Below are positions 54,098-62,174 of a DNA stretch of 64,000 nt, in pieces. Made by a program: the position numbers and the translations under genes. The stretch is from Pontibacter aquaedesilientis. GTDB lineage: Bacteria > Bacteroidota > Bacteroidia > Cytophagales > Hymenobacteraceae. Under the pieces are notes generated by a model. It made no database searches. It worked only from the letters and a program-made list of their open reading frames with translations, and was not told where the DNA came from. Numbering within the stretch: the stretch's first letter is position 1; the number at the start of each line of letters is the position of its first letter. The stretch lies in contig NZ_JACXAJ010000010.1 of assembly GCF_014773225.1 (NCBI RefSeq), positions 1-64,000 on the forward strand, read 5' to 3'.

Positions 54098-54920
54098 TTA
54101 GTTGGTACCTGACATAGGAGCCCAAAAGTAAGGCAAACTTTGTGTTATCAGGTACTCTTACGCGCTCATTCAATATATGGGTTGCCGGCAGGTGTTTGAT
54201 TTTCCGGAAAAGCTTCAGGTAATAGACATAGGCCAGGTATACGCCCATGCGTGCCGAGCGGGGCAAAGCCAGTATCCCCGCGTAGGCATCTTTAAAGTCT
54301 TTGGCAATATCAGCTTCTATGGTTTCCTTGCTGGCATTGTTGAAGGTCTTGATATCCACGGCCGGGAAGTATACCCTGCCCCGCTCCTTGTAATCGCTTT
54401 GCATGTCGCGCAGGAAGTTCACTTTCTGAAAGGCTGCCCCCAAACTGCAGGCTGGTTTTCTGAGTCGCTCAAAAAGCGCTTCGTCGCCTTCACAGAACAC
54501 CTTCAGGCACATCAACCCCACCACTTCCGCCGAACCATAGATGTATTCTTTATACAGAGCCGGGTCGTACACATGGTCATCCAGGTCCATGGCCATACTT
54601 TTCAGGAACGCTTCTATGTATGCACGGTCGATGTTATATTCGTTTACCACACACTGGAAAGCGTGCAGTACAGGGTTCAGGCTTATACCTTGTTCAATAG
54701 CCTCGTAGGTCTGGCGGCTGAATTCATTTAGCAGCTTACGCTTGTCATAGTCGTGAAAAGTGTCCACAATCTCGTCAGCGCAGCGCACAAAACCATAAAT
54801 GGCGTAAATGGGCGCGTGAAATTTGCGGTGCAGTGTCTTGATGCCGAGTGTAAAGGACGTACTATAGGCCTCGGTGATCAGTTTACTACACTTCAGGCAG
54901 GTGTCTTTGAATAGCTCCAT
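54087..54920 (-). CDS. crtB: Phytoene synthase
   Basis: A 277-residue trans-isoprenyl-head-to-head synthase that joins two GGPP. The aspartate motifs are RCADEIVDTF and the later NFLRDMQSDYKERGRVYFP. The substrate segment YSTSFTLGIKTL, near the start, is typical. It lies 13 bp after crtI and overlaps the unknown exported gene. Confidence 0.95.
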   Translation of the reverse strand: MELFKDTCLKCSKLITEAYSTSFTLGIKTLHRKFHAPIYAIYGFVRCADEIVDTFHDYDKRKLLNEFSRQTYEAIEQGISLNPVLHAFQCVVNEYNIDRAYIEAFLKSMAMDLDDHVYDPALYKEYIYGSAEVVGLMCLKVFCEGDEALFERLRKPACSLGAAFQKVNFLRDMQSDYKERGRVYFPAVDIKTFNNASKETIEADIAKDFKDAYAGILALPRSARMGVYLAYVYYLKLFRKIKHLPATHILNERVRVPDNTKFALLLGSYVRYQLNAI

Positions 54921-54933
54921 AGGTTCAGGGGAG

Positions 54934-56442
54934 TTAATTGCTTACTGGTAATCGCTGACCCGGAGCCAACGCATAATCCTTCGCCACTTCCTTTGCCACG
55001 ACCTGCCCCGAAATAAGGGATGGCGGCACACCTGGTCCCGGCACCGTTAACTGACCGGCATAATACAGGTTCTTTACTTTCTTGCTTTTCAGGCTGGGCT
55101 TCAACAAGGCCGTCTGTAGCAGCGTGTTTGCCAAGCCATAGGCATTGCCTTTAAAGGCATTGTAATCTGATATAAAGTCGCGGTGGGCATAGCTGCGTTT
55201 ATATACTACGGCGCTCCGCACTTCCTGTTTGGTGAGGTTCTCCAACCGGTCCAGGAGAAGGTTGTAGTATTGCTCCCGCAGCGCCTCGGTATCTTCCAGG
55301 CCAGGTGCCACCGGCATGAGCACAAACAGGTTCTCGCAACCTTCCGGCGCTACGCTAGCGTCTGTCATGGAGGGTGCCGACACATAGAACAGGGGCTTGG
55401 AGGGCCATTTGGGGTCAGTATATATTTCGTGCGCATGCGGACCAAAGTCCTCGTCGAAGAACAGATTATGATGGCGCAGGTTGTCAAGCCTCTTACCAAT
55501 ACCGAGGTAGAATATCAGGCAGGAAGGCGCCATAACCCGCGTGTCCCAATACTTCGCGGTATAGCTGCGGTAGGCAGGCGCCAACAGTTTGCTTTCTACA
55601 TGGTGATAATCGGCACTGGCCACCACCACATCGGCTTCGAACATGCCCGTAGCGGTGCGCACGCGGCGGGCTATACCTTGCTCCACCTCTATCTCTTGCA
55701 CATCCTGGTTATAAAGGAATGCGACACCCTTCTCCTCCGCCAGCTGCACCATCCCTTCGATGATCTTATACATGCCGCCCATCGGGTACCAAGTACCTAG
55801 GCTGATGTCGGCATAGTTCATTAAACTATAAAGTGCCGGGGTGTTTTGCGGCAGTGCTCCGAGAAACAGCACCGGAAACTCCATCAGCTTGATAATTTTC
55901 TCGTGCGAGAAGAAGCGGCGGATGTGCGCATGTATCGATTGAAACACATCCATCCGAAGCACATCCAGCAGCAGGCGTAGACTCATGAACTCACTCACGG
56001 AGCGGCCAGGCTTATACACCAGCTGGTTTATTCCGACCTCATACTTATAGGCGGCCTGTTCCAAAAATTTATCGAGGCGGGCGGCACTTCCTGGCTCCCA
56101 TTTTTCGAACAGTGCCTTAAGTTCATCGAGAGAGGCTGGAAGCTCCACAAAATCGTCTTTGCCGAATACAACGGCATAGGACGGGTCAAGCCGAACAAGG
56201 TCATAGTAATCGGAAACACTTTTGCCGAACTTGTTGAAGTAGGACTCAAATACATCGGGCATCCAGTACCAACTAGGACCCATATCAAAGGTATAGCCAT
56301 CGGCTTCGAAGCTGCGGGCGCGACCGCCGGGCGTAGCATTCTTTTCGAGCACCGTCACCTCATATCCTTGGGCTGCCAAGCTGGTGGCAGTCGAAAGCCC
56401 CGAAAAGCCCGCCCCGATTACAATTACCTTTTTTTGCGTCAT
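54934..56442 (-). CDS. crtI: Phytoene desaturase
   Basis: A 502-residue CrtI-type FAD enzyme that turns phytoene into lycopene. FAD-binding start VIVIGAGFSGLSTATSLA, GGRARSFEADGYTFDMGPSW, and the C-terminal bacterial-type desaturase signature around NLYYAGQLTVPGPGVPPSLISG. It is 36 bp after the sigma-factor gene and heads the enzyme part of the operon. Confidence 0.96.
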   Translation of the reverse strand: MTQKKVIVIGAGFSGLSTATSLAAQGYEVTVLEKNATPGGRARSFEADGYTFDMGPSWYWMPDVFESYFNKFGKSVSDYYDLVRLDPSYAVVFGKDDFVELPASLDELKALFEKWEPGSAARLDKFLEQAAYKYEVGINQLVYKPGRSVSEFMSLRLLLDVLRMDVFQSIHAHIRRFFSHEKIIKLMEFPVLFLGALPQNTPALYSLMNYADISLGTWYPMGGMYKIIEGMVQLAEEKGVAFLYNQDVQEIEVEQGIARRVRTATGMFEADVVVASADYHHVESKLLAPAYRSYTAKYWDTRVMAPSCLIFYLGIGKRLDNLRHHNLFFDEDFGPHAHEIYTDPKWPSKPLFYVSAPSMTDASVAPEGCENLFVLMPVAPGLEDTEALREQYYNLLLDRLENLTKQEVRSAVVYKRSYAHRDFISDYNAFKGNAYGLANTLLQTALLKPSLKSKKVKNLYYAGQLTVPGPGVPPSLISGQVVAKEVAKDYALAPGQRLPVSN

Positions 56443-56478
56443 TTAGAAATTTACTAATTTATCTGGTTTAAGTTGTAG

Positions 56479-56988
56479 CTAGTCGCCGTAAACTTGCAGC
56501 AGTTTCTTCAACTCCTTGCGGGCAATGTGAATGCGGTTCTTTACCGTGCCAATCGGAATATTCAGTTTATCAGCTATTTCGAGATACTTATACCCAATAT
56601 AATACATCATAAAAGGCTTGCGGTGCTCTTCGTTAAGTTTTGAGATGGCGGCTTTGATATCGCTCATGACAAAGGCGGCCGTGCCCTTGTTAACGGTCAC
56701 GAAACGATCGTCGGTGTTCAGGTACTGCAGATACTCCGAGCTGTCGATATTGCTGCTTCGCTTCGTAATCTTGTTGTAGTTGTTGATGAACGTGTTCCGC
56801 ATGATAGTGTAAAGCCAGGCCTTCAAATTGGTACCGGCGTGAAACTTCTCCCGGTTAGACAAAGCCTTTAGTAGGGTTTCCTGCACCAGGTCTTTGGCAT
56901 CATCGGCGTTGCGGGTAAGGTTCATGGCCACCGGCTTCAACGAACCCGCAGCTAGCTGAATGTGGTTGGAGAATTCTAATGCAGTCAT
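56479..56988 (-). CDS. ECF-type RNA polymerase sigma factor
   Basis: A 169-residue group-IV sigma factor. Region 2 (about 18-85: DAKDLVQETLLKAL, LKAWLYTIMRNTFINNYNK) and region 4 (about 115-165: HRKPFMMYYIGYKYLEIADKL, IPIGTVKNRIHIARKEL) are both complete. No anti-sigma gene follows; crtI does. A start at 57021 is possible, but the promoter at 57019-57050 rules it out. It may drive carotenoid or light/oxidative-stress genes. Inference from position. Confidence 0.93.
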   Translation of the reverse strand: MTALEFSNHIQLAAGSLKPVAMNLTRNADDAKDLVQETLLKALSNREKFHAGTNLKAWLYTIMRNTFINNYNKITKRSSNIDSSEYLQYLNTDDRFVTVNKGTAAFVMSDIKAAISKLNEEHRKPFMMYYIGYKYLEIADKLNIPIGTVKNRIHIARKELKKLLQVYGD

Positions 56989-57018
56989 AATGTTTAATGT
57001 TTTATTATTATCACTAAA

Positions 57019-57092
57019 CAATTATACGAGCAAGATTAACAATAGTCAAATTTTGTTTAATATTTATTTCAATTTAATAAACATTAAACAAA
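57019..57092 (-). promoter_or_regulatory. Promoter and candidate operator of the sigma-crtI-crtB operon
   Basis: On the minus strand, TTTG (57047-57050), 20 bp, then TATAATTG (57019-57026; one mismatch to TANNTTTG). Just upstream lies a perfect 10-bp inverted repeat TTTGTTTAAT (57052-57061) / ATTAAACAAA (57083-57092), 21 bp apart. The core GTTTAA also occurs before crtZ, which suggests control by the B12-binding MerR protein. Confidence 0.55.
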
Positions 57093-57115
57093 CATTATAA
57101 TTAATCTTTAAAAAC

Positions 57116-57151
57116 AAAAAGGGCCAAATCTCAAACGATTTGGCCCTTTTT
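57116..57151 (-). terminator. Terminator of the crtZ-merR transcript
   Basis: A perfect 15-bp stem AAAAAGGGCCAAATC with GATTTGGCCCTTTTT and a 6-nt loop. On the minus strand it is followed by GTTTTT. It separates crtZ-merR from the sigma-crt operon. Confidence 0.85.
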
Positions 57152-57186
57152 GTTGAACAATGGGGCAAGCTGGTAAAATTTATCTG

Positions 57187-58074
57187 CTAGCCAATTTGTG
57201 CCAACACAGTCATGAAATCAGTCATGCAGCTCAGGCGGTGTATGTTTTTGGGGAATATTAGAAAGTCGTGCTGCACCTGGTATCCGTACAGGTAGACGGT
57301 TGCCGCCGGAAAAGTAGCCGACAGCCGATTTATGTATTCCTGCACATATTCTCGCTCAGGTATAATGGTCATTACCGAGCAGATGATTTCGGGCTTCAGC
57401 AAATCGTAGGTACGCTTCAGGTCTTCGAAAGGCAGGTTCTGGCCAAGGTATATGACTTGTTGATGTTGGGACCTGATCAGGTAGTTCATATAAAGCAAGG
57501 CAATTTCATGCAGTTCGCCTTCAGGCAGGTATAGCAGATAGGATGGCGAACCTTCCTTGCGCTTCAATACCTGCCCGTCTATGGCCACGATCAGTTTTTG
57601 CCGCACCAGGTTGCTCACAAAGTGCTCATGCGCAGGACTTATGTTATTGGTCTGCCACAGAATACCGATCTTATGCAGGAAAGGGTATACCACCTGCATC
57701 ATCGCTTCCTGAAAACCCAGCTGCAAGGTAACTGTCGAGAATGACTTATCGAACCGCTCCTCATCCATATCAATCATAGCCGTGACCATGCTATTGATGT
57801 GATGAGAGAGCGTAGAATTCCCATGCTCGGCCAATTGCTGCACTGTCAGCTTCAGCTGCTCAGGACTCATTTTAGCGATTTTGGAAATCTTATACCCTTG
57901 TTCGTTGAGGAGCGAGATGTTTAACAGGGTCTTCAGGTCAGCATCGCTGTAGTAGCGGATGTTGGTGTCGGTGCGCTGGGGACACAGCACGTTGTAGCGC
58001 TGCTCCCAGATGCGGATGGTATGAGCCTTGATACCGGAAAGGTGCTCTAGCTCTTTGATGGTGTATTGCGCCAC
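57187..58074 (-). CDS. MerR-family regulator with B12-binding domain (CarH/LitR-like)
   Basis: 295 residues from the GTG at 58074 (VAQYTIKELEHLSGIKAHTIRIWEQRY). The HTH is at 1-70. A helical cap of the B12-binding-2 type (about 80-170) ends in VYPFLHKIGILWQTNNISPAHEHF. A cobalamin-binding Rossmann domain follows, with the candidate cobalt-ligand His in LPEGELHEIALL and VIYLGQNLPFEDL. Such proteins use adenosylcobalamin to release DNA in light. It overlaps crtZ by 28 bp. The frame is open further upstream, but the extra 23 residues are not like the family. Confidence 0.9.
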   Translation of the reverse strand: MAQYTIKELEHLSGIKAHTIRIWEQRYNVLCPQRTDTNIRYYSDADLKTLLNISLLNEQGYKISKIAKMSPEQLKLTVQQLAEHGNSTLSHHINSMVTAMIDMDEERFDKSFSTVTLQLGFQEAMMQVVYPFLHKIGILWQTNNISPAHEHFVSNLVRQKLIVAIDGQVLKRKEGSPSYLLYLPEGELHEIALLYMNYLIRSQHQQVIYLGQNLPFEDLKRTYDLLKPEIICSVMTIIPEREYVQEYINRLSATFPAATVYLYGYQVQHDFLIFPKNIHRLSCMTDFMTVLAQIG

Positions 58075-58559
58075 GTCTGTTCCCCTTGTTGTCGTTTGTG
58101 TAAAATGGCGTATGCCGCCCTGAAATACTTCGGTGCCACCCACAGCATACCATAAGATTCGGAGCCATCGCGGGCTTCATACTTATGGTGTACTTTATGC
58201 GCCATGTTTAAGGCTTTCAGATAAACATTAGACGTTTTACCAAAAAGCCTGATGCGCCTGTGGATGAACACATCGTGTATCAGGAAGTAAGCCACCCCAT
58301 ACAGTGTAATACCTGCGCCTATCCAGAATCTATAGTCGATAGGCTCGCTGCCAAACACAAAGAACAGCATAGCCAGCGTTCCGTAATAGGCAAAAAACAG
58401 GTCATTCCACTCAAAGGTGTGCTTATGATGCGTGTGATGGGACTTGTGCAGGAACCACAGAAAACCGTGCAGCACATATTTGTGCATGGCCCAGGCCACA
58501 CCTTCCATTGCCACAAAAGTAATCAACATGATTCCAAGGCCCATCAGCATACTCATCAA
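58047..58559 (-). CDS. crtZ: Beta-carotene hydroxylase CrtZ
   Basis: A 170-residue membrane di-iron hydroxylase of the fatty-acid-hydroxylase superfamily. Histidine motifs HKYVLHG, HKSHHTHHKH, HDVFIHRR and HKVHHKYEARDG, in the CrtZ order. It hydroxylates the 3 and 3' positions of the beta-rings; with CrtW it could give astaxanthin. It starts 41 bp after the enoyl-CoA hydratase gene, with two direct repeats in that gap. Confidence 0.94.
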   Translation of the reverse strand: MMSMLMGLGIMLITFVAMEGVAWAMHKYVLHGFLWFLHKSHHTHHKHTFEWNDLFFAYYGTLAMLFFVFGSEPIDYRFWIGAGITLYGVAYFLIHDVFIHRRIRLFGKTSNVYLKALNMAHKVHHKYEARDGSESYGMLWVAPKYFRAAYAILHKRQQGEQTWRNTPSKS

Positions 58560-58564
58560 ACAAC

Positions 58565-58595
58565 AAGTTTAACAAATGGTTTTGAAAGTTTAACA
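58565..58595 (-). promoter_or_regulatory. Direct repeats upstream of crtZ-merR (candidate MerR operator)
   Basis: AAGTTTAACA occurs at 58565-58574 and again, identically, at 58586-58595: a 21-bp period, two helical turns, in the 41-bp gap before crtZ. The shared core GTTTAA also occurs in the inverted repeat upstream of the sigma-crtI operon. Confidence 0.5.
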
Positions 58596-58600
58596 GAAAT

Positions 58601-59410
58601 CTACCAGGTCAGCGTTTGTTTGTTCAAAAAGGCGTCTATACCGCGCTGGCAGTCCTCGCTGCCCCGGGCTACGGCGTTCATTTCAGCCGCATACTGCAGA
58701 CCATCCTCCAAAGACATTTCCTGCACGCGAGCGATCATCTCTTTGGTTACCTCCATGCTCTGGCGGGAATTCTCTTTGCAAAGCTTCTGTGCGAAGCTGA
58801 ACACTTTCTCTTCCAGTTCTTCAGCAGCCACCACATAGTTAACCAAACCATACATCTGGGCCTCATCAGCAGCTATCAGGTCGCCGGTTAGCAAAAGTTG
58901 CTTGGCGCGGGCCTCTCCTATCTTGCGGAGGAGGAAGACCTTTACAATGGCAGGTATAAAGCCGATCTTTACCTCAGTATAACCGAATTTAGCCTCCGGC
59001 ACGGTGAAGGTGAAGTCGCAGATAGCTGCCAGTCCGCAGCCGCCCGCTATGGCGTGGCCGTGCACCTGTGCTATGACAACTTTTTTTAAGGTATAAATCT
59101 GACGGAAAAGCTCCATCAAGTGCGTGGAGTCGGCGAGATTGTCGTGGTAATCGTACTGCTGCAGGCGCTGCAGGTACTCGAGGTCGGCACCGGCGCAGAA
59201 CACCTTGCCCTCGGCGCGAAGCACGATCACTTTGCACGCCTCATCGTCTTCGGCAGCGGCAAAGGCGCGTTTTAACTCAGTAACCATCTCAGCATTCAGT
59301 GCATTTCGCTTCTCAGATCTGGTAAGGGTAATATACCCAACACGCTCCTTCACTTCGTAGCGCACGAAATACATGGTTTGCGTGATAGGCGGTTGTGTTG
59401 TGTCAGTCAT
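58601..59410 (-). CDS. Enoyl-CoA hydratase/isomerase family protein
   Basis: A 269-residue crotonase-fold enzyme. The oxyanion-hole segments are KVFCAGADLEYL and HGHAIAGGCGLAAICDF. The catalytic-glutamate region is KFGYTEVKIGFIPAIV. A start at the Met (MYFVRYEVKERVG, 12 residues in) is also likely. Its position near paaABCD suggests a hydration or isomerisation step of phenylacetate catabolism, as PaaF/PaaG do, but other acyl-CoA substrates are possible. It is divergent from the TetR regulator. Confidence 0.88.
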   Translation of the reverse strand: MTDTTQPPITQTMYFVRYEVKERVGYITLTRSEKRNALNAEMVTELKRAFAAAEDDEACKVIVLRAEGKVFCAGADLEYLQRLQQYDYHDNLADSTHLMELFRQIYTLKKVVIAQVHGHAIAGGCGLAAICDFTFTVPEAKFGYTEVKIGFIPAIVKVFLLRKIGEARAKQLLLTGDLIAADEAQMYGLVNYVVAAEELEEKVFSFAQKLCKENSRQSMEVTKEMIARVQEMSLEDGLQYAAEMNAVARGSEDCQRGIDAFLNKQTLTW

Positions 59411-59701
59411 GGTAGTATTGTCTTCTAATTTTGGTTACACATACCGGCTAGCCGGCTTCAGGTATACGCGAGCAACTCGGTAATGCTCCATTAAGATAGG
59501 GAAACGTCCGCTATTTCACAGGCTTTCACGCAATTTCCTTTACTAAACAGAGCGCAAAAAACGGTCCAAGGTTGCATGGGCGCTCGCATTCTATTCAAAC
59601 ATATGCAGCAAAGCTTTTGAAGGCAGTAGTGCTTGCACATTCATTGAGCGCCAGCACAAGATTGAATAGCAACTTCAAAGATAATATTCACGTAAAATTT
59701 A
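59411..59701. other. Gap between enoyl-CoA hydratase and TetR genes
   Basis: The left part of a 348-bp divergent gap. No gene seen. On the minus strand TATGTTTG at 59596-59603 is a -7-like box about 190 bp before the hydratase gene. The right end carries the TetR-gene promoter and operator. Confidence 0.4.
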
Positions 59702-59733
59702 TTTGCTAACGAACGTTAGGTTGTTTACATTTG
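59702..59733 (+). promoter_or_regulatory. Promoter of the TetR gene with PaaR-type operator in the spacer
   Basis: TTTG (59702-59705), a 20-bp spacer and a perfect -7 box TACATTTG (59726-59733). The spacer holds the palindrome CTAACGAACGTTAG (59706-59719), which fits the CNAACGNNCGTTNG consensus that I recall for PaaR of Thermus. A bound repressor would block both promoter elements. Confidence 0.75.
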
Positions 59734-59746
59734 TTGTTATCTATAT

Positions 59747-59752
59747 AAGGAG
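59747..59752 (+). promoter_or_regulatory. Strong Shine-Dalgarno supporting a TTG start
   Basis: AAGGAG, 6 bp before the TTG at 59759. A clear Shine-Dalgarno is rare in this window, and it decides the unusual start codon of the TetR gene. Confidence 0.6.
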
Positions 59753-59758
59753 TATACA

Positions 59759-60331
59759 TTGAGCAGGAAAGAACAGATAGAGCAAACGGCAACCGCCTTG
59801 TTTAAGACCAGAGGATTTTCTGCTACGTCCATGCGCGACCTGGCCAACGCCCTGGGTATAGAGGCCGCCAGTATTTACTCGCACATTCGTTCTAAAGAAG
59901 AGATTCTGCAGCGGGTATGCTTCCGGATGGCAGATGAGTTTTTCGGCGCCATCGAGGTACTGAAAGATGAGAAAGCCAGCGCGACCGAGCAACTGAAGCG
60001 GGCCATTTCAGCGCACGTGCAGGTACTCACCCGCAATACGGAGGCCTCAGCTGTGTTCCTGCAGGAGTGGCGCCATTTGAGCGAGCCGCATCATACAGAG
60101 TTTCTGGCCCTGCGCGATCGGTATGAGCATTACTTCCGCAAGATCATCCGCCAAGGTATAGCCAGCGGAGAGTTTCAGGTGCCGGACGAGAAGTTTGCCG
60201 TGCTGACTATTTTATCGGGGCTGAATTGGATCCATACCTGGTACAAGCCGGAAGGAAAGATGAAGCCAGCGGAGATTGCCGAGAATCTGTCGGCCATGTT
60301 GCTGAACGGATTAAAGACGAACCTTAATTAA
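59759..60331 (+). CDS. TetR-family regulator, probable phenylacetate repressor (PaaR-like)
   Basis: A 190-residue TetR repressor with a TTG start. Helix-turn-helix at about 10-50 (TALFKTRGFSATSMRDLANAL, IEAASIYSHIRSKEEIL); the rest is a helical ligand domain (FLQEWRHLSEPHHTEFLALRDRY). It sits directly before paaABCD and is divergent from an enoyl-CoA hydratase gene. Its own promoter carries a PaaR-like palindrome. In known systems phenylacetyl-CoA releases the repressor; the same is inferred here. Confidence 0.92.
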   Translation: MSRKEQIEQTATALFKTRGFSATSMRDLANALGIEAASIYSHIRSKEEILQRVCFRMADEFFGAIEVLKDEKASATEQLKRAISAHVQVLTRNTEASAVFLQEWRHLSEPHHTEFLALRDRYEHYFRKIIRQGIASGEFQVPDEKFAVLTILSGLNWIHTWYKPEGKMKPAEIAENLSAMLLNGLKTNLN

Positions 60332-60342
60332 ACTGATCTATA

Positions 60343-60412
60343 CCTAACCTTTACCTAGTACACCCTAACTAATCCTAACCTTTGCCGGACTGCCACCTTA
60401 ACAGTCCGGCAA
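60343..60412 (+). promoter_or_regulatory. Leader of paaABCD: direct repeats and hairpin
   Basis: CCTAACCTTT occurs at 60343-60352 and 60374-60383, 31 bp apart. It is followed by an 11-bp hairpin TTGCCGGACTG / CAGTCCGGCAA (60382-60392, 60402-60412) with no T-run after it. This could be an operator pair and an mRNA 5' stabilising or regulatory stem. I see no PaaR palindrome here. Confidence 0.4.
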
Positions 60413-60442
60413 CTATTACCGAACCTTAAAACTTAAAATATT

Positions 60443-61429
60443 ATGTACGGAGGAGGAAACGTTTTCGAAGCTACCAAATTCGACGACCTGCAGACAGAAG
60501 ACCCTGCAAAGCTGGCCGAGTTTGAAGCACGCATTGCCCGTGGCGAGAAGATCGAGCCAAACGACTGGATGCCGCAATTATACCGCAAGCAGCTGATTCG
60601 CATGATTGAGCAGCATGCGCACTCTGAGATTATTGGTGCCTTGCCGGAAGGTACGTGGATCACCCGTGCGCCGGGCTTCCGCCGCAAAATGGCCCAAATG
60701 GCCAAGGTGCAGGATGAGGTAGGGCACGCACAGCTGCTTTACTCTGCCGCTGAGACACTGGGCAAAACCCGCGAGCAAATGCTGACGGACCTGATCAACG
60801 GCAAGAGTAAGTACTCCAACGTGTTCAACTATCCGGCCTTTACCTGGGCAGACTCTAACATTATTTCCTGGCTGATCGACGCTGGTGCGATCGTAAACCA
60901 GATGGCAAACGCCAAAGGTAGCTATGGTCCTTACTCCCGTGCGCTGGAGCGTATCTGCGCAGAAGAGGCTTTCCACCTGAAGTATGGCCACGATGCTGTG
61001 GTGCATATGGCAACAGGCTCACCAAAGCAGCGCGAAATGATTCAGGCCGCGCTTAACCGCTGGTGGCCCCCGATCATGACCTTCTTCGGACCGTCCGATA
61101 AGATGAGTACGCACACCGAAACACTCATGCGTTGGAAAGTGAAGATGGCCTCTAATGACGAGTGCCGTCAGCAGTTCCTCGACATGTATGTGCCGAAAAT
61201 CTGGGAGCTTGGCCTGACCGTGCCAGACCCGAACCTGAAGAAGAATATGGAAACTGGCCAGTGGGAATATACCGAGCCGGATTGGGATGAGTTTAAGCGT
61301 GTGATCAATGGCGATGGTCCTTGCAACGCCGAGCGCCTTGCCGTTCGCCGCACCGCCGAAGAACGCGGAGCCTGGGTTCGCAGAGCCCTCCTCAACCCAA
61401 AAGCGAAATACGTGAAGCCGTTAGCTTAA
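60443..61429 (+). CDS. paaA: Phenylacetyl-CoA 1,2-epoxidase, catalytic subunit PaaA
   Basis: A 328-residue di-iron oxygenase subunit that epoxidises phenylacetyl-CoA. Iron-binding carboxylate/histidine motifs are in [22 protein letters not shown], and [18 protein letters not shown]-terminal segment [21 protein letters not shown] is PaaA-like. It heads paaA-paaB-paaC-paaD. The reductase gene paaE is not found after paaD. Confidence 0.97.
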   Translation: MYGGGNVFEATKFDDLQTEDPAKLAEFEARIARGEKIEPNDWMPQLYRKQLIRMIEQHAHSEIIGALPEGTWITRAPGFRRKMAQMAKVQDEVGHAQLLYSAAETLGKTREQMLTDLINGKSKYSNVFNYPAFTWADSNIISWLIDAGAIVNQMANAKGSYGPYSRALERICAEEAFHLKYGHDAVVHMATGSPKQREMIQAALNRWWPPIMTFFGPSDKMSTHTETLMRWKVKMASNDECRQQFLDMYVPKIWELGLTVPDPNLKKNMETGQWEYTEPDWDEFKRVINGDGPCNAERLAVRRTAEERGAWVRRALLNPKAKYVKPLA

Positions 61430-61433
61430 CGGC

Positions 61434-61520
61434 AGATTAGAAACCAGAAATTATGAATTAGAATTTGATTGGAAGTATATGGTCGCGAAATGGCTTGGCT
61501 TCTTTTCACATTTCTAATCT
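61434..61520. repeat. Inverted-repeat spacer between paaA and paaB
   Basis: Perfect 10-bp arms AGATTAGAAA (61434-61443) and TTTCTAATCT (61511-61520), with further ATGAATT / AATTCAT pairs (61454-61460, 61522-61528), in an AT-rich 112-bp gap inside the operon. Confidence 0.55.
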
Positions 61521-61541
61521 TTAATTCATTAGGAACGCAAC

Positions 61542-62174
61542 ATGAGTTTAAAGTCATTAGACCCTAGAGTAACCCGATTGAATCTTCCGGAAGAGGTCCT
61601 TATTATAGAACCAAAACAGGAGCTTGATCAGTTTGAAACATACGAGGCTTTTCATCAGAAGAAAGAAGGGGCTGCCTATACCTATGTTGGCCCTGTTCAT
61701 GCCCCGAACGAAGACGTGGCTTTCCTGTTTGCGAAAGAGCAGTACAGCCGCCGTTTTGCTTGTGTAGGCATTTGGGTTGCTCGCACTGAGCACATTCAGG
61801 TAACGCCTTACACCAACGACGGCGAGAACGTATACGACATGATGCGTGTGGAAGAGCCAGCCGGGCGCAGCGAACAACCGGAAGCCTATGAGATTTTCCA
61901 CTTGAAGAAGCGTGGCAAAGCCCATGCCCACGCCGGCCGTGTCATGGCAACCTCTTATCAGGAAGCACTTCAGGAAGCCCGCAAGCAATATGGCGAAAAA
62001 GGTCCGATTGTGAACGTGTGGGTGGTGAAGTCGAAACATGTGCTGCAATCGGCGGAAGAGGATAAGGACATGTGGACCACTATACCTGAGAAAAAGTACC
62101 GTGAAGCCATTGCCTACAGGGTGATGGACAAAATCACAAAGTATAAGGAAGAAAATCAAACGACTGCGCAATAA
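61542..62174 (+). CDS. paaB: Tandem-domain PaaB, phenylacetyl-CoA epoxidase subunit
   Basis: A 210-residue protein made of two PaaB-like units, about twice the usual length of about 95. Unit 1: YEAFHQKKEGAAYTYVGPVH up to IWVARTEHIQ (about 33-90). Unit 2: YEIFHLKKRGKAHAHAGRV up to VWVVKSKHVLQS (about 117-175). PaaB is a small subunit that bridges epoxidase complexes. A fused pair would fix a dimeric unit. The stop overlaps the paaC start by 1 bp (TAATG). Confidence 0.92.
   Translation: MSLKSLDPRVTRLNLPEEVLIIEPKQELDQFETYEAFHQKKEGAAYTYVGPVHAPNEDVAFLFAKEQYSRRFACVGIWVARTEHIQVTPYTNDGENVYDMMRVEEPAGRSEQPEAYEIFHLKKRGKAHAHAGRVMATSYQEALQEARKQYGEKGPIVNVWVVKSKHVLQSAEEDKDMWTTIPEKKYREAIAYRVMDKITKYKEENQTTAQ

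Noticed and set aside
60382..60412. Hairpin before paaA as a terminator of the TetR gene
   Set aside because: No T-run follows the stem, so it is described as a leader structure.
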